From Syncephalis plumigaleata (lineage: Eukaryota; Zoopagomycota; Zoopagomycetes; Zoopagales; Piptocephalidaceae), in contig JAIXMF010000012.1 of assembly GCA_025201365.1 (NCBI GenBank), positions 186,001 to 250,000 on the forward strand: a stretch of DNA of 64,000 bases, written 5' to 3'. Every line of letters begins with the position of its first letter. Position 1 is the first letter of the stretch. The notes under the pieces were generated by a model. The model did no database searches, was not told the DNA's origin, and saw only the letters and a program-made list of their open reading frames with translations. Position numbers and translations under genes: made by a program. Positions 11,119 to 22,805 of this stretch are shown here, one piece after another.

Positions 11119-11677
11119 GGTCAGGTTGTACAATGCAGTGTAAATACAGGTTACAGCATTCGCCTTTTCTCTCGGGCAATAATTCATGGTGCACAACATA
11201 TGTCATACCAATATGCCCATGATAATAATAATAGCCTGCTACACGTCCAATAAACCAATTTCATTCAACGCTATTATCGGCAATGGTTAAAATAACGCGA
11301 TATCCACCTGTTAGTCAGTAAGTCTATAGTAATATGTGTATTGCGTATGTACATGACATAGACCATATTAATGAGTCAAACGGAGATACTTAACTCACGT
11401 CCGTCCTATCAATTATAGAGCACTATGACAGGTTTATGTAGGACGAGAGTCATTAAGATGGGACGAGGCGGCTACTAATTGGTAAATCGTCAATAGCAAG
11501 GGTTGTGCGAATAGATTGCAACGCATCTCATACACACGTATACCACGCACACCACGTCGTCTTCTCCAATTTAATGTCCAAAGGCAGATCACGACTATAA
11601 AAGTCCATTCGATAACGCACCCTACTAGGCAAACAAGCATTAGTTATCAAAACTACTTTCCCTTGTCCCGCATTAAT
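11119..11677. other. Intergenic: upstream of the UDP-glycosyltransferase
   Basis: About 0.56 kb of AT-rich promoter-side sequence. No coding exon can be supported; an in-frame open stretch before the chosen ATG (from 11516) has no protein-like features. Confidence 0.4.
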
Positions 11678-13505
11678 ATGCTCAATCTACTTGTACGTTG
11701 TTTGTTCTTGTTATCGGCGCTAGCACTGCCAGCAACTCCTGGTCATGGTCATACGCAATCGCATCAAGTCCTTATCGCCACATCCGTGTGCACGCGTACA
11801 CATGCTCACCCGATGCTTGAAACTGGACAAGAGCTAATAACTCGTGGCCATCATATCACTTATGTTGCATACGACGACAACCTCGTATGGTCGTCCTACC
11901 TGTCGAAAGTGAGGCAAATCGGCTATGGAGTAAAGATAGGCGAGCAGGAAAATATAAAGACTTGGATGGGTCACTTGCTACATTTGATGATGCGAAAGAC
12001 ACGGAATTGGCACATGCAATGCCACATGAAGGATTTCTCCTCAATTATAATTTGGAGTACGACATTCTCTATCGCGTAATGAGTGGTCAATGGACGACAG
12101 TCCAGCGATTGATGTTGCCGTATGCGACTGTGTAGCGTATGCTTGTATGGATGCCGCACATAAACTTGACATTGGCCTAGTGATTAGTACCATTTCATCC
12201 GAATACTTTGGTAAGTTGAGTATTACAATTGCGTAGACGATGATTAACAATAATGGCAAATTGTATGTATTTCTAGACTATTTCAGAGCCTCGTATATAC
12301 CAGCAATAGCGGGAACATTCCCCATTACCTTGGAGCATATGTCGTTTGCAGAACGCTTTTATGATAAAACAGTTGGACTATTGACGCAATACTTGAACAA
12401 TCGTCCAGGTCTACGTGCTCATCGGGAGAAACAACTACTAGCAGGAGTGGAACCACATGTGGGAGCAGCATCCCGTTATGATCAAGCACTAGTACTTGTT
12501 GGTACATTCCCAGGTTTTGAGGTAAGTTGATTGAACAAGCGTGATCTACTACTACTACATCTTAGCTGACATGAATGTTCGTTTCTCTCATTTATGTTAG
12601 CCGCCTATTGCACATGGTGCACATGTATTACATATCGGTCCCGTGCCTTTCAAAATAACATGACAATGACGCCGGAATTGGAACAGTTCCTGGAAAATCG
12701 AAATCGTGTCGCCTTTATGGCATTCGGTACATTGGCAGTTATATCGCCGTCAAGATACCAAAAACTGGTGGATCTATTTACGACCGCGTACAATGCCGGT
12801 CTATTGGACGGTGTTATTTGGGCCGTTGTAAGAACGAGTATCGACTTCATGCCGGACGAGTTTCAAAGCAGGAACATCGTTACCGGTAAACCATCCATGA
12901 CACACAGCGTGAAAGACATGCTAGCGGGACAACATCCGTTTATTCGTATGGTGTCGTATGCACCGCAACAAGCCATACTCAAGCATCCCTCGGTGAAGCT
13001 ATTCGTATCTCATTGTGGCATTGCATCGATTCACGAGGCCATCGAGGCAAGGGTGCCAATTTTGGGTGTTCCAGTAATTGGCGATCAGCAATTGCAAGCT
13101 GCTCGTGTTGAGCACTTCGATATTGGTCGACGACTACAATGGCGCGACGTGGACACATCGATGGCATTTGACAAATTATCAGAATTGGTGGAAGGCAACA
13201 AGCTAGTTACAATTCATTCCAAAATAGAGCAATTGGCAAGAATCGCCGAGATTAGCTCACGACGACTACCATTAGCAGCGGATCTAGTGGAAATGGCCGC
13301 TATACCTGGTGCAATTCGTATGCTAGAAACCCCCGATAAGCGTATGTCATGGTGGCGTGCCCATAACATAGACGTTTGGCTTACCGTGACAGCAATACTA
13401 ATTGCAACACTTTATACCGCAACCTATGCCGTATTTACAATAATGCGTAAAGTCTACAAATCCTATCTATCTACGAGGCGTACGAGTAAGCTCAAAGCTA
13501 ACTAG
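11678..13505 (+). CDS. UDP-glycosyltransferase (UGT/GT1 family), membrane anchored
   Basis: GT1 glycosyltransferase built like animal UDP-glucuronosyltransferases: N-terminal signal peptide (MLNLLVRCLFLLSALALP), lumenal catalytic body, C-terminal membrane helix (WLTVTAILIATLYTATYAVF) and basic tail. The N-terminal acceptor domain has HAHPMLETGQELITRGHHITYVA. The sugar-nucleotide signature is YAPQQAILKHPSVKLFVSHC then GIASIHEAIEARVPILGVP..GDQ, the classic HPxxxxFVxHxG...E...GVPxxxxPxxxDQ block with Cys for the usual first Gly of HGG. Exons are 11678-12210, 12277-12521 and 12601-13505. Three one-base frame breaks lie near 11950 (AAAA), 12085 (GTGG) and 12653 (AAAA), each repaired on paper by one extra base in the run. 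Acts on lipophilic substrates, possibly sterols or xenobiotics (inference). Confidence 0.85.
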
Positions 13506-14161
13506 TGTTGATGGCGTATACACTTGCTCGTATAGTTGACGCATAAAGTAGCTATTGACGCTGATTATATCGCATATACAAGAACAGAAAAAGCCTGAAC
13601 ACACTGTTGGCATATACATTTTAAGCAAACAAAAACTGGCATATTTGTAACCGACATGTCATGTCCCTCATCAGCATATAGACTTTTTGATTTCCTCTTC
13701 CTATAAATATATTGTCACTTATAGCAGTCAACTGAAGCTACATAGTCGTTTGACCTATAAATAATTACTATAATAAATTATACAGTCAATTGGTTTGGTT
13801 TTTTGAACATCGCATAATGACCGTTTACCTCTTATGGCTGTTTCATTCGCGCATGTAACATCTCATACTATGTAGGAACGTTGTCCAATTACACTTACTC
13901 TCCACATCCATTTCCTCATTAATTCCATACAGATATGGTAATGATATCCTCTTAGCTTTAAATTGAACTCCGTTATTCTACTTGTAGGATGTAATATAAA
14001 GCATTATAAATGGAATACATATTTCCGTCGGAACAAAAGCAGAATATACTATCGCCTTTTTACCGCCACTCTCTTAAATCAACATATCCTCCCTTCAAAG
14101 CAACCTTAGATACAAGTAGTTTGCAATAGCATAAAATTTACACACTTTACTTTTTATAACA
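13506..14161. other. Intergenic between UGT and subtilase
   Basis: About 0.65 kb, very AT-rich, with several AATAAA-like motifs after the UGT stop. No gene seen. Confidence 0.45.
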
Positions 14162-16237
14162 ATGCCATTTACAATTCTTGTCACGATAGCCTTGACATTA
14201 TGTATTCAGCAGTCGATGTATTTGCCATGTAGTAGCAGTGCTATTTCATTACAAATACCTTCTGCCGAACATCCTCCATTGGATAGCAGGGCTACCAGGA
14301 GCATATGACATCTGCAAAGAGCACGTCATATCATCGTAATCATCGCGAATGCTAAAGAGTGATGTTAATCTGATTTATCCGCCAAGGACCGTTAGTATCA
14401 CTTCACAATACAAACGGACAGCAAACACATTTACTACCTATACGTGCACCGGTGTGGATGTGGCTCACTCAAGATGCGTCTAGCCGGACAAAACATCAAG
14501 ATCGGTATTTTTGACACTGGCGTAGATTATATGCATCCGGCGCTTGGTGGTGGATTCGGTAAAGGCTATAAAGTTGCCTATGGATTTGATTTCGTAGGCG
14601 ACAAGTATGATGGCAAGAACCCACCGGTCGAGGATAAGGATCCGATGGATTTCTCCGGACATGGCACCGGTGTGGCAGGAATAATTGCCGCCAAGACAGA
14701 CCATTACGTAGGGATTGCTCCAGAAGCTACCCTAGGTGCATATCGCATTGGCGGCTACAGAAGAGATGTATATCATGATGCAATACCCAAGGCTATTGAT
14801 ATGGCTATAGCCGATGGTATGGATATTATCAATATGTCATTTGGCGGTCTGGCCGCTGTAGTTCCGAAAAATCTTTTAGATGCATTTGAGAAAGCCGCCA
14901 AGAATAATATTGTTGTCGTAGCTGCAACGGCTAATGCTAATTATGACTTTATGTGGAACACAAACTTTCCGGCAGATATCCCATCTGTCATATCGGTCGG
15001 TACAGCTGATGCACGACAAGTTGTTGTACGACGTTTCAAGGCAGAATCGATGAAAGATCCACTTCATTACGACACCATATGTTCCAATGCGCAACGGCTA
15101 TACATGGGTGGTGAAGTCGGTATCAAGCTACAGCTACCGCAAGGTGATCCTAAGAACAAGCAATGCGTCCTCAGTAGGGCGATCGGTCAAGTGATATTGG
15201 TTCCATTCTTCCATTGTCCCATCGAAGAACTGATCGCTCAAGCAAAAGCTAATGGTGCCGCGGGTATTATGGCTCCAGGTCTTATGTATACCGATCGTGA
15301 AATTATGTGTAGTACACCGGTTTACGCCATTACTGATGAGACATTCGTGAGCGTTTATTATCATCTTCAGCAACGTCCAGACGATGACTGGATATTCACT
15401 AAGGACAATGGCAAGATGGATCTTACACCACATATCGATAGTACCACTGGATCGACATGGGGACCGAATCTACATATGACGCTTAGCCCTGATATGATTG
15501 CACCTGGAAAGGATATCTTCCTCACGACAGCGGTAAAGAAGGGTAGTTACACATTGGATACGGGCACCTCCTTTGCTGCCCCGTATGCTTCTGGCATGAT
15601 CGCACTTTGGTTCCAGCATCTAGGCGTGGATAAGGTCAAAAAGGAAGCACGAATGCCGGTGGCGCGCGTGAAAGACTTGCTAAGGAATGCGTGCACGCCA
15701 TTGACACCATCGGGCGACGATAGTCCTAGTCCGGTTGCCCATCAAGGTGCGGGCCTACTTAATGTTACCACACTTCTTACCACTGGTACGCATGTGTCTC
15801 CTTCGGCGATCGAAGTGTCGTCGGAAGCGTATAGCAAGAAACGAACGGTTACCCCGCGTGGTATGGTTACTTCGGCGCAGCTTACGATAATCAACAATCT
15901 AGACGTGGCACAAACGTATAACTTTGTGCATAAACCAGCACCTTCAGTTCGTGGGTTCGATTCTAGTTTCAAGGCTATTTTTCCACCACAAGAAGTTAAC
16001 GAATACGCCAATGTTGTAATTAAACCGGCCACTATTACAGTGAAAGGCAAGGGTAGCGTAACGGTTAGTGTTACGATCGCGGAACCGCCCAAATTGCCAT
16101 TGGCCGAGAATTGGGTATACTCGGGTTATATCGAGGTGCAACCGGTGGCGATTAAAACACAACCTGCCATCCATGTTCCCTACTTGGGCTTGAAGGGCAA
16201 TATTGGTTATGTATTCAAATATCTCAAGCAACTTTAA
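14162..16237 (+). CDS. Secreted subtilisin-like serine protease (S8, PA-insert type)
   Basis: Catalytic body 14444-16237 is clear: Asp in KIGIFDTGVDYMHP, His in DFSGHGTGVAGIIAAK, Ser in DTGTSFAAPYASGMIALW. Between His and Ser lies a ~150-residue insert with the look of a PA domain (VPFFHCPIEELIAQAKANGAAGIM), and the C-terminus has an Fn3-like tail, as in fungal minor extracellular proteases of the Vpr/pyrolysin group. A signal-peptide ATG at 14162 (MPFTILVTIALTLC) fits a secreted protein. The stretch from about 14305 to 14360 has stops in the expected frame, and only the end of a propeptide is visible (LKSDVNLIYPPRTVS). The frame slips again near 14470 (TCAAG). So the propeptide looks shortened or badly read. 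The usual oxyanion Asn region reads VVAATANAN. Confidence 0.82.
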
Positions 16238-16589
16238 ACAGGGCTTCATCTGAAACAATAGATATAGTAGCCATCATTGAAATAAACAAGTATATATTTA
16301 GTTTATTCATTTATTGGTATTAACAATTGTGCAAATTTATTTATTAATAAGAATAAAAAAGCTAACTGCGCAAATTAAGAGGGGAAATCCTGTATCTATT
16401 ACATTACTGATATGCCATGTGATTACTAAATAACATGACAAAACGAGCATGTCTTTCAATTTCCACTTTCATCATTCCCTCTCTCTCCCTTACTCTCTCT
16501 CTTCTTATCAATTCGCTTACTTTCTCGCTCACCTCTATTCACTTTTCCATTTCTCCTCTTTAACCTTGCTAAACTATCATTTATCCGTA
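16238..16589. other. Subtilase 3' region with MITE remnant; promoter of next gene
   Basis: Contains a short diverged copy of the MITE terminus (16317-16388) that ends in CCTG next to TA, then a strongly pyrimidine-rich run (16458-16560, many CTCTCT/TTTCTC) typical of a fungal promoter and transcription start for the next gene. Confidence 0.5.
16317..16388. mobile_element. MITE terminus remnant
   Basis: About 70 bases (ATTAACAATTGTGCAAATTT, then TTATTAATAAG and an end in ATCCTG followed by TA) match the terminus of the family seen whole at 10626-11116. Only one end is recognisable. Confidence 0.55.
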
Positions 16590-17669
16590 ATGGATACGAG
16601 AAACGACCGCAATCACGAAAAACTCATGTTAAATGAAGAGCAACCTGAACGAACTTGCAGTCCAGCAGCACCAGCACCATTATCAGGATATGCTACTCGT
16701 ACTATAGCCTTTTGGCGACCATTGTTAGTTATTATTACCTTATTATTATTAACTAGTTTTCTGGTAAAGCCCGTTGTAGTGGCAGCAAAAGTATCGGCCG
16801 AGAACAACGAGTATACTCCCGATAGTACGCATACCAGCACGCCTAGTAGTGAACAACCGACAGCTCAGACGCTTGCCATTTATCTTGCCACAACCGTACT
16901 AGGATGGTTGGGCCAAACACTCTATTATGTACTACGCCCGTTCTATCTAGCTATCTATTGGGTCATTTATATTACCATATTATTACCTGGTCAAATATTC
17001 TATAGCGTTTATGTTGCTATCGCACCCGTAATTGGATTCCTACTGGTGGCAGCTGGTGTGGGCGTTTGCGTGGGTGGCGGTGCCGCGTGGTCAGTGCAAA
17101 CCGCTGCCGAGATGGGATGGGGCGATGTAAACGGTATATCTGCCACGTTGAAATCAGCGAAGAAGAACGACCTACTCGAGGATGTGGACAAGCGTGAAGA
17201 TGTCGATGTGCACGCGGAAGATACAATGTCGGTGTACTCGTTATCACAGAGTAACATGGACGATACGGATGATATGATCGCCATGAAGAGTGGTGGCACG
17301 GCTAAATATGGGCAGCATCAAGCAGCGATGCCGTCGTCACTTCGTCGTAGGTACACGGCAGCATCTGATTTCTCAAATTTCTCTGATTGGGGAGATGAAA
17401 ATGAAGAAGGAGAAGGAGAGGAATTGGATGAGGATGAATATGAAGAGGAGGAGGATGAGCCACTAAGTAATGAAGAAGATCCGGCGCGTCTATTCGATGC
17501 GATACTCGAACGTGACAAGAAACGAAAGGAAGAAATGAAACTTGGTAAAGTACCGGCAGACTATGTTTTATGGCAACAGGAACAACAGCAACGACGAGCG
17601 GATGCCGTATTATCATCTAGCACTGTAGTGGATACTACAAACAAAGCGGGCAGCTCGAAAGACGTGTGA
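16590..17669 (+). CDS. Membrane protein with acidic cytosolic tail, unknown
   Basis: Start at 16590 (MDTRNDRNHEKL) is preferred over the upstream ATG at 16449, whose reading is only a translated pyrimidine tract. One helix near residues 43-62 (LLVIITLLLLTSFLVKPVVV) is followed by a Ser/Thr-rich loop and two or three more helices (LAIYLATTVLGWLG, FYLAIYWVIYITILLPG, IAPVIGFLLVAAGVGVCVGG). The C-terminal half is soluble and disordered: Ser-rich, then a long Asp/Glu run (about residues 270-300), then a charged helix ARLFDAILERDKKRKEEMKL. I do not recognise the family. The layout recalls ER or lipid-droplet-associated proteins, but that is only a guess. A single uninterrupted exon. Confidence 0.65.
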   Translation: MDTRNDRNHEKLMLNEEQPERTCSPAAPAPLSGYATRTIAFWRPLLVIITLLLLTSFLVKPVVVAAKVSAENNEYTPDSTHTSTPSSEQPTAQTLAIYLATTVLGWLGQTLYYVLRPFYLAIYWVIYITILLPGQIFYSVYVAIAPVIGFLLVAAGVGVCVGGGAAWSVQTAAEMGWGDVNGISATLKSAKKNDLLEDVDKREDVDVHAEDTMSVYSLSQSNMDDTDDMIAMKSGGTAKYGQHQAAMPSSLRRRYTAASDFSNFSDWGDENEEGEGEELDEDEYEEEEDEPLSNEEDPARLFDAILERDKKRKEEMKLGKVPADYVLWQQEQQQRRADAVLSSSTVVDTTNKAGSSKDV

Positions 17670-18011
17670 GATTCAATTTATTTGTTTAGCCAAATTTATG
17701 TATACTCCAATAAAGCGGACTATTTTTTGCTTTGTTCATTTACTGTATAGGCATTGTGCTCATCTTGATAATAGACCTAACTAATGATTGCTTATTTATC
17801 GAGTAGAATAACTTCAATGTATTTACATTTGTTTAAATGTATTTATTATATGAGTAAATTGATAAGAATGCTGCTGCTTATTATATGTAGATATTATAAT
17901 CCTATTGTGCATGTAATTATGAAATAGATAGATAAAGAGTGAATGTATAGTATACAAAGTGTAATCGATCCGAATGAGATGCGACGATTAGGGAACACTG
18001 AACCGTGCCAA
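17670..18011. other. Convergent 3' intergenic region
   Basis: AT-rich gap between the acidic membrane protein (+) and MFS carrier (-) 3' ends, with AATAAA-like signals on both strands (for example near 17711). Nothing else seen. Confidence 0.4.
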
Positions 18012-19847
18012 TTACGAGTTGACACATAGATATATCGCGGCTTGTTGAGTGCGTCGTCGATAGAGTAGAATGGATACGACAAGCGAGGCTAGACAGGCTA
18101 TACTAGTGAACATGAATATATCCTGATAGCAAGCACTACCCTCGCACGTAGTTGACGTCATCGACGACGACGATTGATGCCAGTCGAACACAAGGCCAAA
18201 TAGCGTGATGAACAATTGTCCACCGAATGCAGGTGCCAATGCCAACCATCCACTAAATAAATGACATACGGTTAATTATCAAGTAAATAATAATAATAAT
18301 AGTAATACTAGTAAGATACTTACATGCTACGTCCGACAAGTGTACTGTCCCACATCTCACTTGCTAGTGTCGGTAGTAGAACGTCCAGCGCACCAAATGC
18401 TAAACCATTAGCGATAGAAATAACGAATAGAGTGGTGGCGTTCATCGCGAAGAAACCGCCCAATTGAGCAATAAACATTGCTAGAACACTGGCATTAAGC
18501 ACCATAGACGATGAAGTCGCGCGGTATTGACAGCATGATCCGATAGACAGCCTACCACCAATTGACCTGCACCGCTTGCCGCGCCAAATGCTGCCACTTG
18601 CGCACTCACCGTGGCAAATAGACTGCTATCCTTATGCCGACAAATGATTGTACCATACTGCCCACGCATTGATATACATAATACCGACACCTACAGCGAG
18701 ACACTTGATCAGCCATAGAGCAATGAAATCCTTATCGGTGAGTAGGGTGGTCCAACTGGTCGTCGTCTCCAAGTTATCGTAGAACGGAAACGAATCGCCT
18801 TCATTGACCAGGATGGACGGCGAAGGTGAGGGCGGCAAGAGTGGTGGCGGTGGCGGTGGTAGCAGTAGGCTCGTTTGCACTACAGGTACCTCCTCATACG
18901 CGTTATGATTCTCAAGATCAAGGTAAGGTGTACTGGGACGTTGTGGCTCCATTAACGAGCTAACCGACAAACCTGACTGGTGACTGCTTGCGGAATTTGA
19001 ACGGGAATGCGATCGTGACGGCGATTCTTCGATGAAAATATCCGGCAATGTCCCACCATAACCGATATCTTCGGGACGAATGGAGGGAGCGGGTGACGGG
19101 CCAGGAGCTGAATCATCCGTGTTGGTGAGCCATCCAGTCCAACTTGGTTGTAATGACACGAGTAGACTGAAGGTACCGCAAAGACCAGCTAGTAATTGTA
19201 AAAAGTCATGAGGTGACGAAGAAGCAGCGGCGGTTGATGATGGTGGTAATTGATCCTTTGTCGAATAATCTACCTCGTATGAAATGGACGAACCGTGTAA
19301 AAGTGCGAATAAACAAGCCGATAAACCGAAAACACCGAGTACAACACCAAATGCCGTGCCACGATAGATAGCGGGCAAACGATGTGCCACCGTCAATAGG
19401 GCCACTGCACAAGCGATAGTAGTACCAATACCTGTCATGGCAGCGAATACCATAGCCAAGGCGTAGGATGTGGTGAATAGCTCGTTATCGCACATCATTG
19501 CCATACCGTAGTAGCCGCTGAACAAAAGTAGTGCACCAAAGAAGGATGATCTAGGGAGGAGGAGCAGCAGCATTGTCAATGGCCTTGAACCGACAATACT
19601 AACGAATATGGAAGGATACGAGCACTTACCTATGAGGGCCTACACGATCGACGTAGGCACCGACCAGCGGTGCACTAAGATAATGAGCCACATTAGCTGC
19701 GGCTGCCACCTGACTCAGTTGCAGTTGCGTGTAGTCAAGTTGACGCGCCAATTGCGGGCCAAATAGCGAGAATGTATTAACGGTACCGGCGGCTAACATA
19801 CCAAGGACGGCACAAGCCAGCGAGACAAGTTGATTGAGTTTGGCCAT
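18012..19847 (-). CDS. MFS carrier, nodulin-like/Mch1 type (copy 1)
   Basis: Major-facilitator carrier of the nodulin-like/monocarboxylate-related group. Start at MAKLNQLVSLACAVLGMLAA (19847). Exons 19847-19630, 19550-18324 and 18252-18012. The first two helices carry GTVNTFSLFGPQLARQLDYT and APLVGAYVDRVGP. A large cytosolic loop (Ser/Pro-rich, with a poly-Pro run) follows helix 6. The last exon holds ALAPAFGGQLFITLFGLVFD then CEGSACYQDIFMFTSIACL, the Cys-containing loop typical of the family. Two frame breaks lie near 18664 and 18520. The same architecture, intron positions and Cys loop recur in copy 2 at 60733-62488, so they are paralogs. Likely in the vacuolar or plasma membrane; substrate unknown. 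Confidence 0.85.
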
Positions 19848-21240
19848 GATTGTTCTTACTATGACTCTATAGTTTTGCTGTGCGAATATACCACCCAAAG
19901 ATACAAAGAATAATACGATGTAATACGAGGTAATATGTGATAAGTCAATTAGATATTAAATGGTAGCGATAATACGGTAACAACCGTGGTGAGTGCATCA
20001 AAATTACGTAAATGCAATTTAGTAGTGATATATATATGTGTGTGTGTTGTATATGCGTGTATGTATATATAATAGAATGAACACTAAATGAACGAACGAA
20101 CTAAACCAAACGAAACGAAACTAAACGAACTAATACGAGAAAGTAAATGGAAACCAACCGTTAAACTGGAGTAGGAAAAAGTATACCCGACCGTTTTTAT
20201 AGCACAAGCAACACACTGTACAAAGTGGCTGTGCGAGCAAGCCAAGGTGGTAGGCACAGTTAAGGGGAGAGCGAGAGCGAGAGAGAGCACGATAAAGCGA
20301 ATGAATGTAAAAAAATAAGCGTGCCTTGTTATTTTTCCCGTCAAGCGCACGAGAAAGGCGACACGCCGTCACAGCAATAGAAAAAAAAACATCCGTGATG
20401 GCGCATGGAGAAGAGTACCGCATACCGCGTGGCAATGCTATGTCACTAAATCAGTCAACGGCTAGCCACAATTATTAACGACGCTGATACGGATGATTCC
20501 AGTTTAGTGATGGTGATGGTGACATCGTTTCACTCTATCATATCCAAAAGTAGATACAAGGCAGTAGGGCAATGAGACAGAGACAGACAATGTGGATGGC
20601 TTGTGGTTAGATAGCATTCATACACGCATGCATGCGTACGCTTACTCTTCTACCAGCAACATCAGCAGCATCAGCAGCATCAGCATCTCATGACTAACGC
20701 CGTGCATTTGCAACCGTTGCTTGTGCTGCCAAGCAGTCTTGGTCTGGATCACTCGCATTATTCTGTATAGGCAGGTTTAATAGATAGCGATACGGTGTCT
20801 GCACATATCATTTCTGTATATAACGTATAATTGTCGTTATCTTATTGATAGATTAAGCATGAGCATGGCTACCAAGCCCTCTTTTACCATTAATGAATAC
20901 CAAGCAGATAAAAGAAAAAAATAAAGATATCGTATGGGCCTTATATCCAATCAGTATCTATCCACAATAAACACTAAAACACTACATAGACTTGTATAGT
21001 ATTAAGCACTGGCAGTATACATGCATAGTTTATGGCAATAAATCATCAATAGTATCAATCGAATTGAACAGTATATTTACGTAATGATTTACATACTGCT
21101 GATTTTGAAAAGTGGCAAATGTCATAGTAATGCTAACAGTTATAGATTTCAGTTTTTTTCTTTTCATTATTTTTATATTTTACTTTATCTTATACGAATG
21201 TATAAATCGCGTAACTGTCGTCACTTTATTCATGTAACAA
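19848..21240. other. Long divergent intergenic region
   Basis: About 1.4 kb between two divergent genes. Contains TA/TG simple repeats near 20028-20070, a purine run GAGAGCGAGAGCGAGAGAGA near 20267-20290, and a TCAGCAGCATCAGCAGCATCA repeat near 20660-20685. Longer open frames on the minus strand (20084-20435) are low-complexity and start inside these repeats; I do not accept them. No RNA gene seen. Confidence 0.5.
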
Positions 21241-22349
21241 TGTATTGGCGTAGACAATGTCTGTCAACGTCGCATGTTACGAATTTAAGCAAGCGAGCAT
21301 TGACTACTATTTGTACTAGTCAGAAGCGTGCATTATCGACGAGTTTCCCTAACAATACGTCGACATGGGAGAACAGTCGGACGCCCACTTTAATTGCAAA
21401 TAATAGCAATGATATGGATGATATACAACCGGTGTCGGCAATAGAGCGACAATTGTTGAAGCTAGCCCGAGAGCAGCGTGACGTATATCAGAAAATACGA
21501 CCAGCACCTGGTTTCGTACGTACCAGTTCATCGCGAGGTAGATTACTCGACACGACAACGACAACATCCAATCGTCTACCAGTTACTGGTAAGGTAGTGC
21601 TACCCAGACTTGGTGTATTGCGTAATAAGCGTCTACGTCAATTGGATCGATTAAAAACGATTATTGCCCGTATTCACGTTAGCGAGAATGGTGTTGTACT
21701 ATGCAATTTAATGCAACAATTCTTCAATGATTGTGCTCAAGCGGATGCATCATTACAAGCCAGTAATCTAGCAGAAAATCAAAACAACAACAACACCACT
21801 ACTACTGATACTGATACTGATATTGCAAATAATGACAACAACAACAACAATAGTGACACGGCTAATGATCATCATGATGATATAGTAGAACGAGCGGATT
21901 GGGATCAAATATTAGAGGCGGGTATACGTACAGCATCACGTCTCGGTAATCTACCATTAGCCGAGGCATTCATGGAACAAACAAAGCGTATGGGGTTGTC
22001 GATCTACGTGCAACTGGCTACACATCGTGTTTATCGAGCAATCATTGAAGCTACCTGGTCACACACGAAGGATGCTTGTCGTGTTGCTCACTGGGTGAAT
22101 GAGATGAATCGAACGGGAATCATGCTCGACATTGACACCACGTTACTTATTCAGAAATGGGCAGTAACTAACATAGCCGAACCATCTTTCGTACGATCAA
22201 ACGAGGAGAAGAAGGATGATGTGGATGTGGATGTGGATGGTCATTGGCGTGCTTTACCCGGATTTGAAAGACATGCCACAAGTAGTTCGGATACACTTGG
22301 CAGACTCGTACAACAGCAACGACAAACATCGCGACAAAATATACATTAA
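21241..22349 (+). CDS. Mitochondrial PPR-like protein
   Basis: Start at 21241 (MYWRRQCLSTSHVTNL) is chosen because it gives a basic, Ser/Thr-rich, acid-free leader suited to mitochondrial import; an in-frame ATG lies upstream at 21196. A Lys/Arg-rich part (RLGVLRNKRLRQLDRLK) precedes a low-complexity Asn/Thr/Asp insert (about 21775-21890). After it come helical pairs that look like pentatricopeptide repeats: EAGIRTASRLGNLPLAEAF, LATHRVYRAIIEATWSH, AHWVNEMNRTGIMLDID. Probably binds organelle RNA (family inference). A single exon with no breaks. It could instead be a related helical-repeat protein. Confidence 0.6.
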
Positions 22350-22805
22350 TATCACATTCTAATTGAACATTCTACTTGCCAATGTTAACTAAGGATCGTT
22401 TATTACAATAGATAATTAAATAGCAAAATGAATATGTCAATTCAGCATCAAGCTGTATTACTTTTTGCTAGTACAGTCTACCTATAGAGATTAGTAAGCT
22501 GTCAATAAGTAATAATGACAATGGCAATGACAGTAATAGTAATAATAGGAATAGTAATAGATGTATACGTATTAATGTTAGGGATTCACATGATGAACAA
22601 CATGAGAACAAATTCAAGATAAAATAAATGAAGAAGCAATGGAACAAACAAAAGAAACAAAGGAACAGATGAATATATATATATGTGTGAATGATAGTAA
22701 TAGTAATAGGGATGCTAATTAAATGAATTGTCGATTGAATAGTGGAATGCGAGTAGTAGTAGTGTCATAGGCTATGATGATGATGATGATGATCAACAGC
22801 CCTTA
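22350..22805. other. Convergent 3' intergenic region
   Basis: AT-rich gap with trinucleotide-like TAA/TAG repeats near 22530 and a (GAT)n run at 22774-22792. No gene seen. Confidence 0.45.

Noticed and set aside
20084-20435. Minus-strand frames of 88 and 101 codons
   Set aside because: Overlap purine repeats in a promoter-like region, no domain, no splice context.
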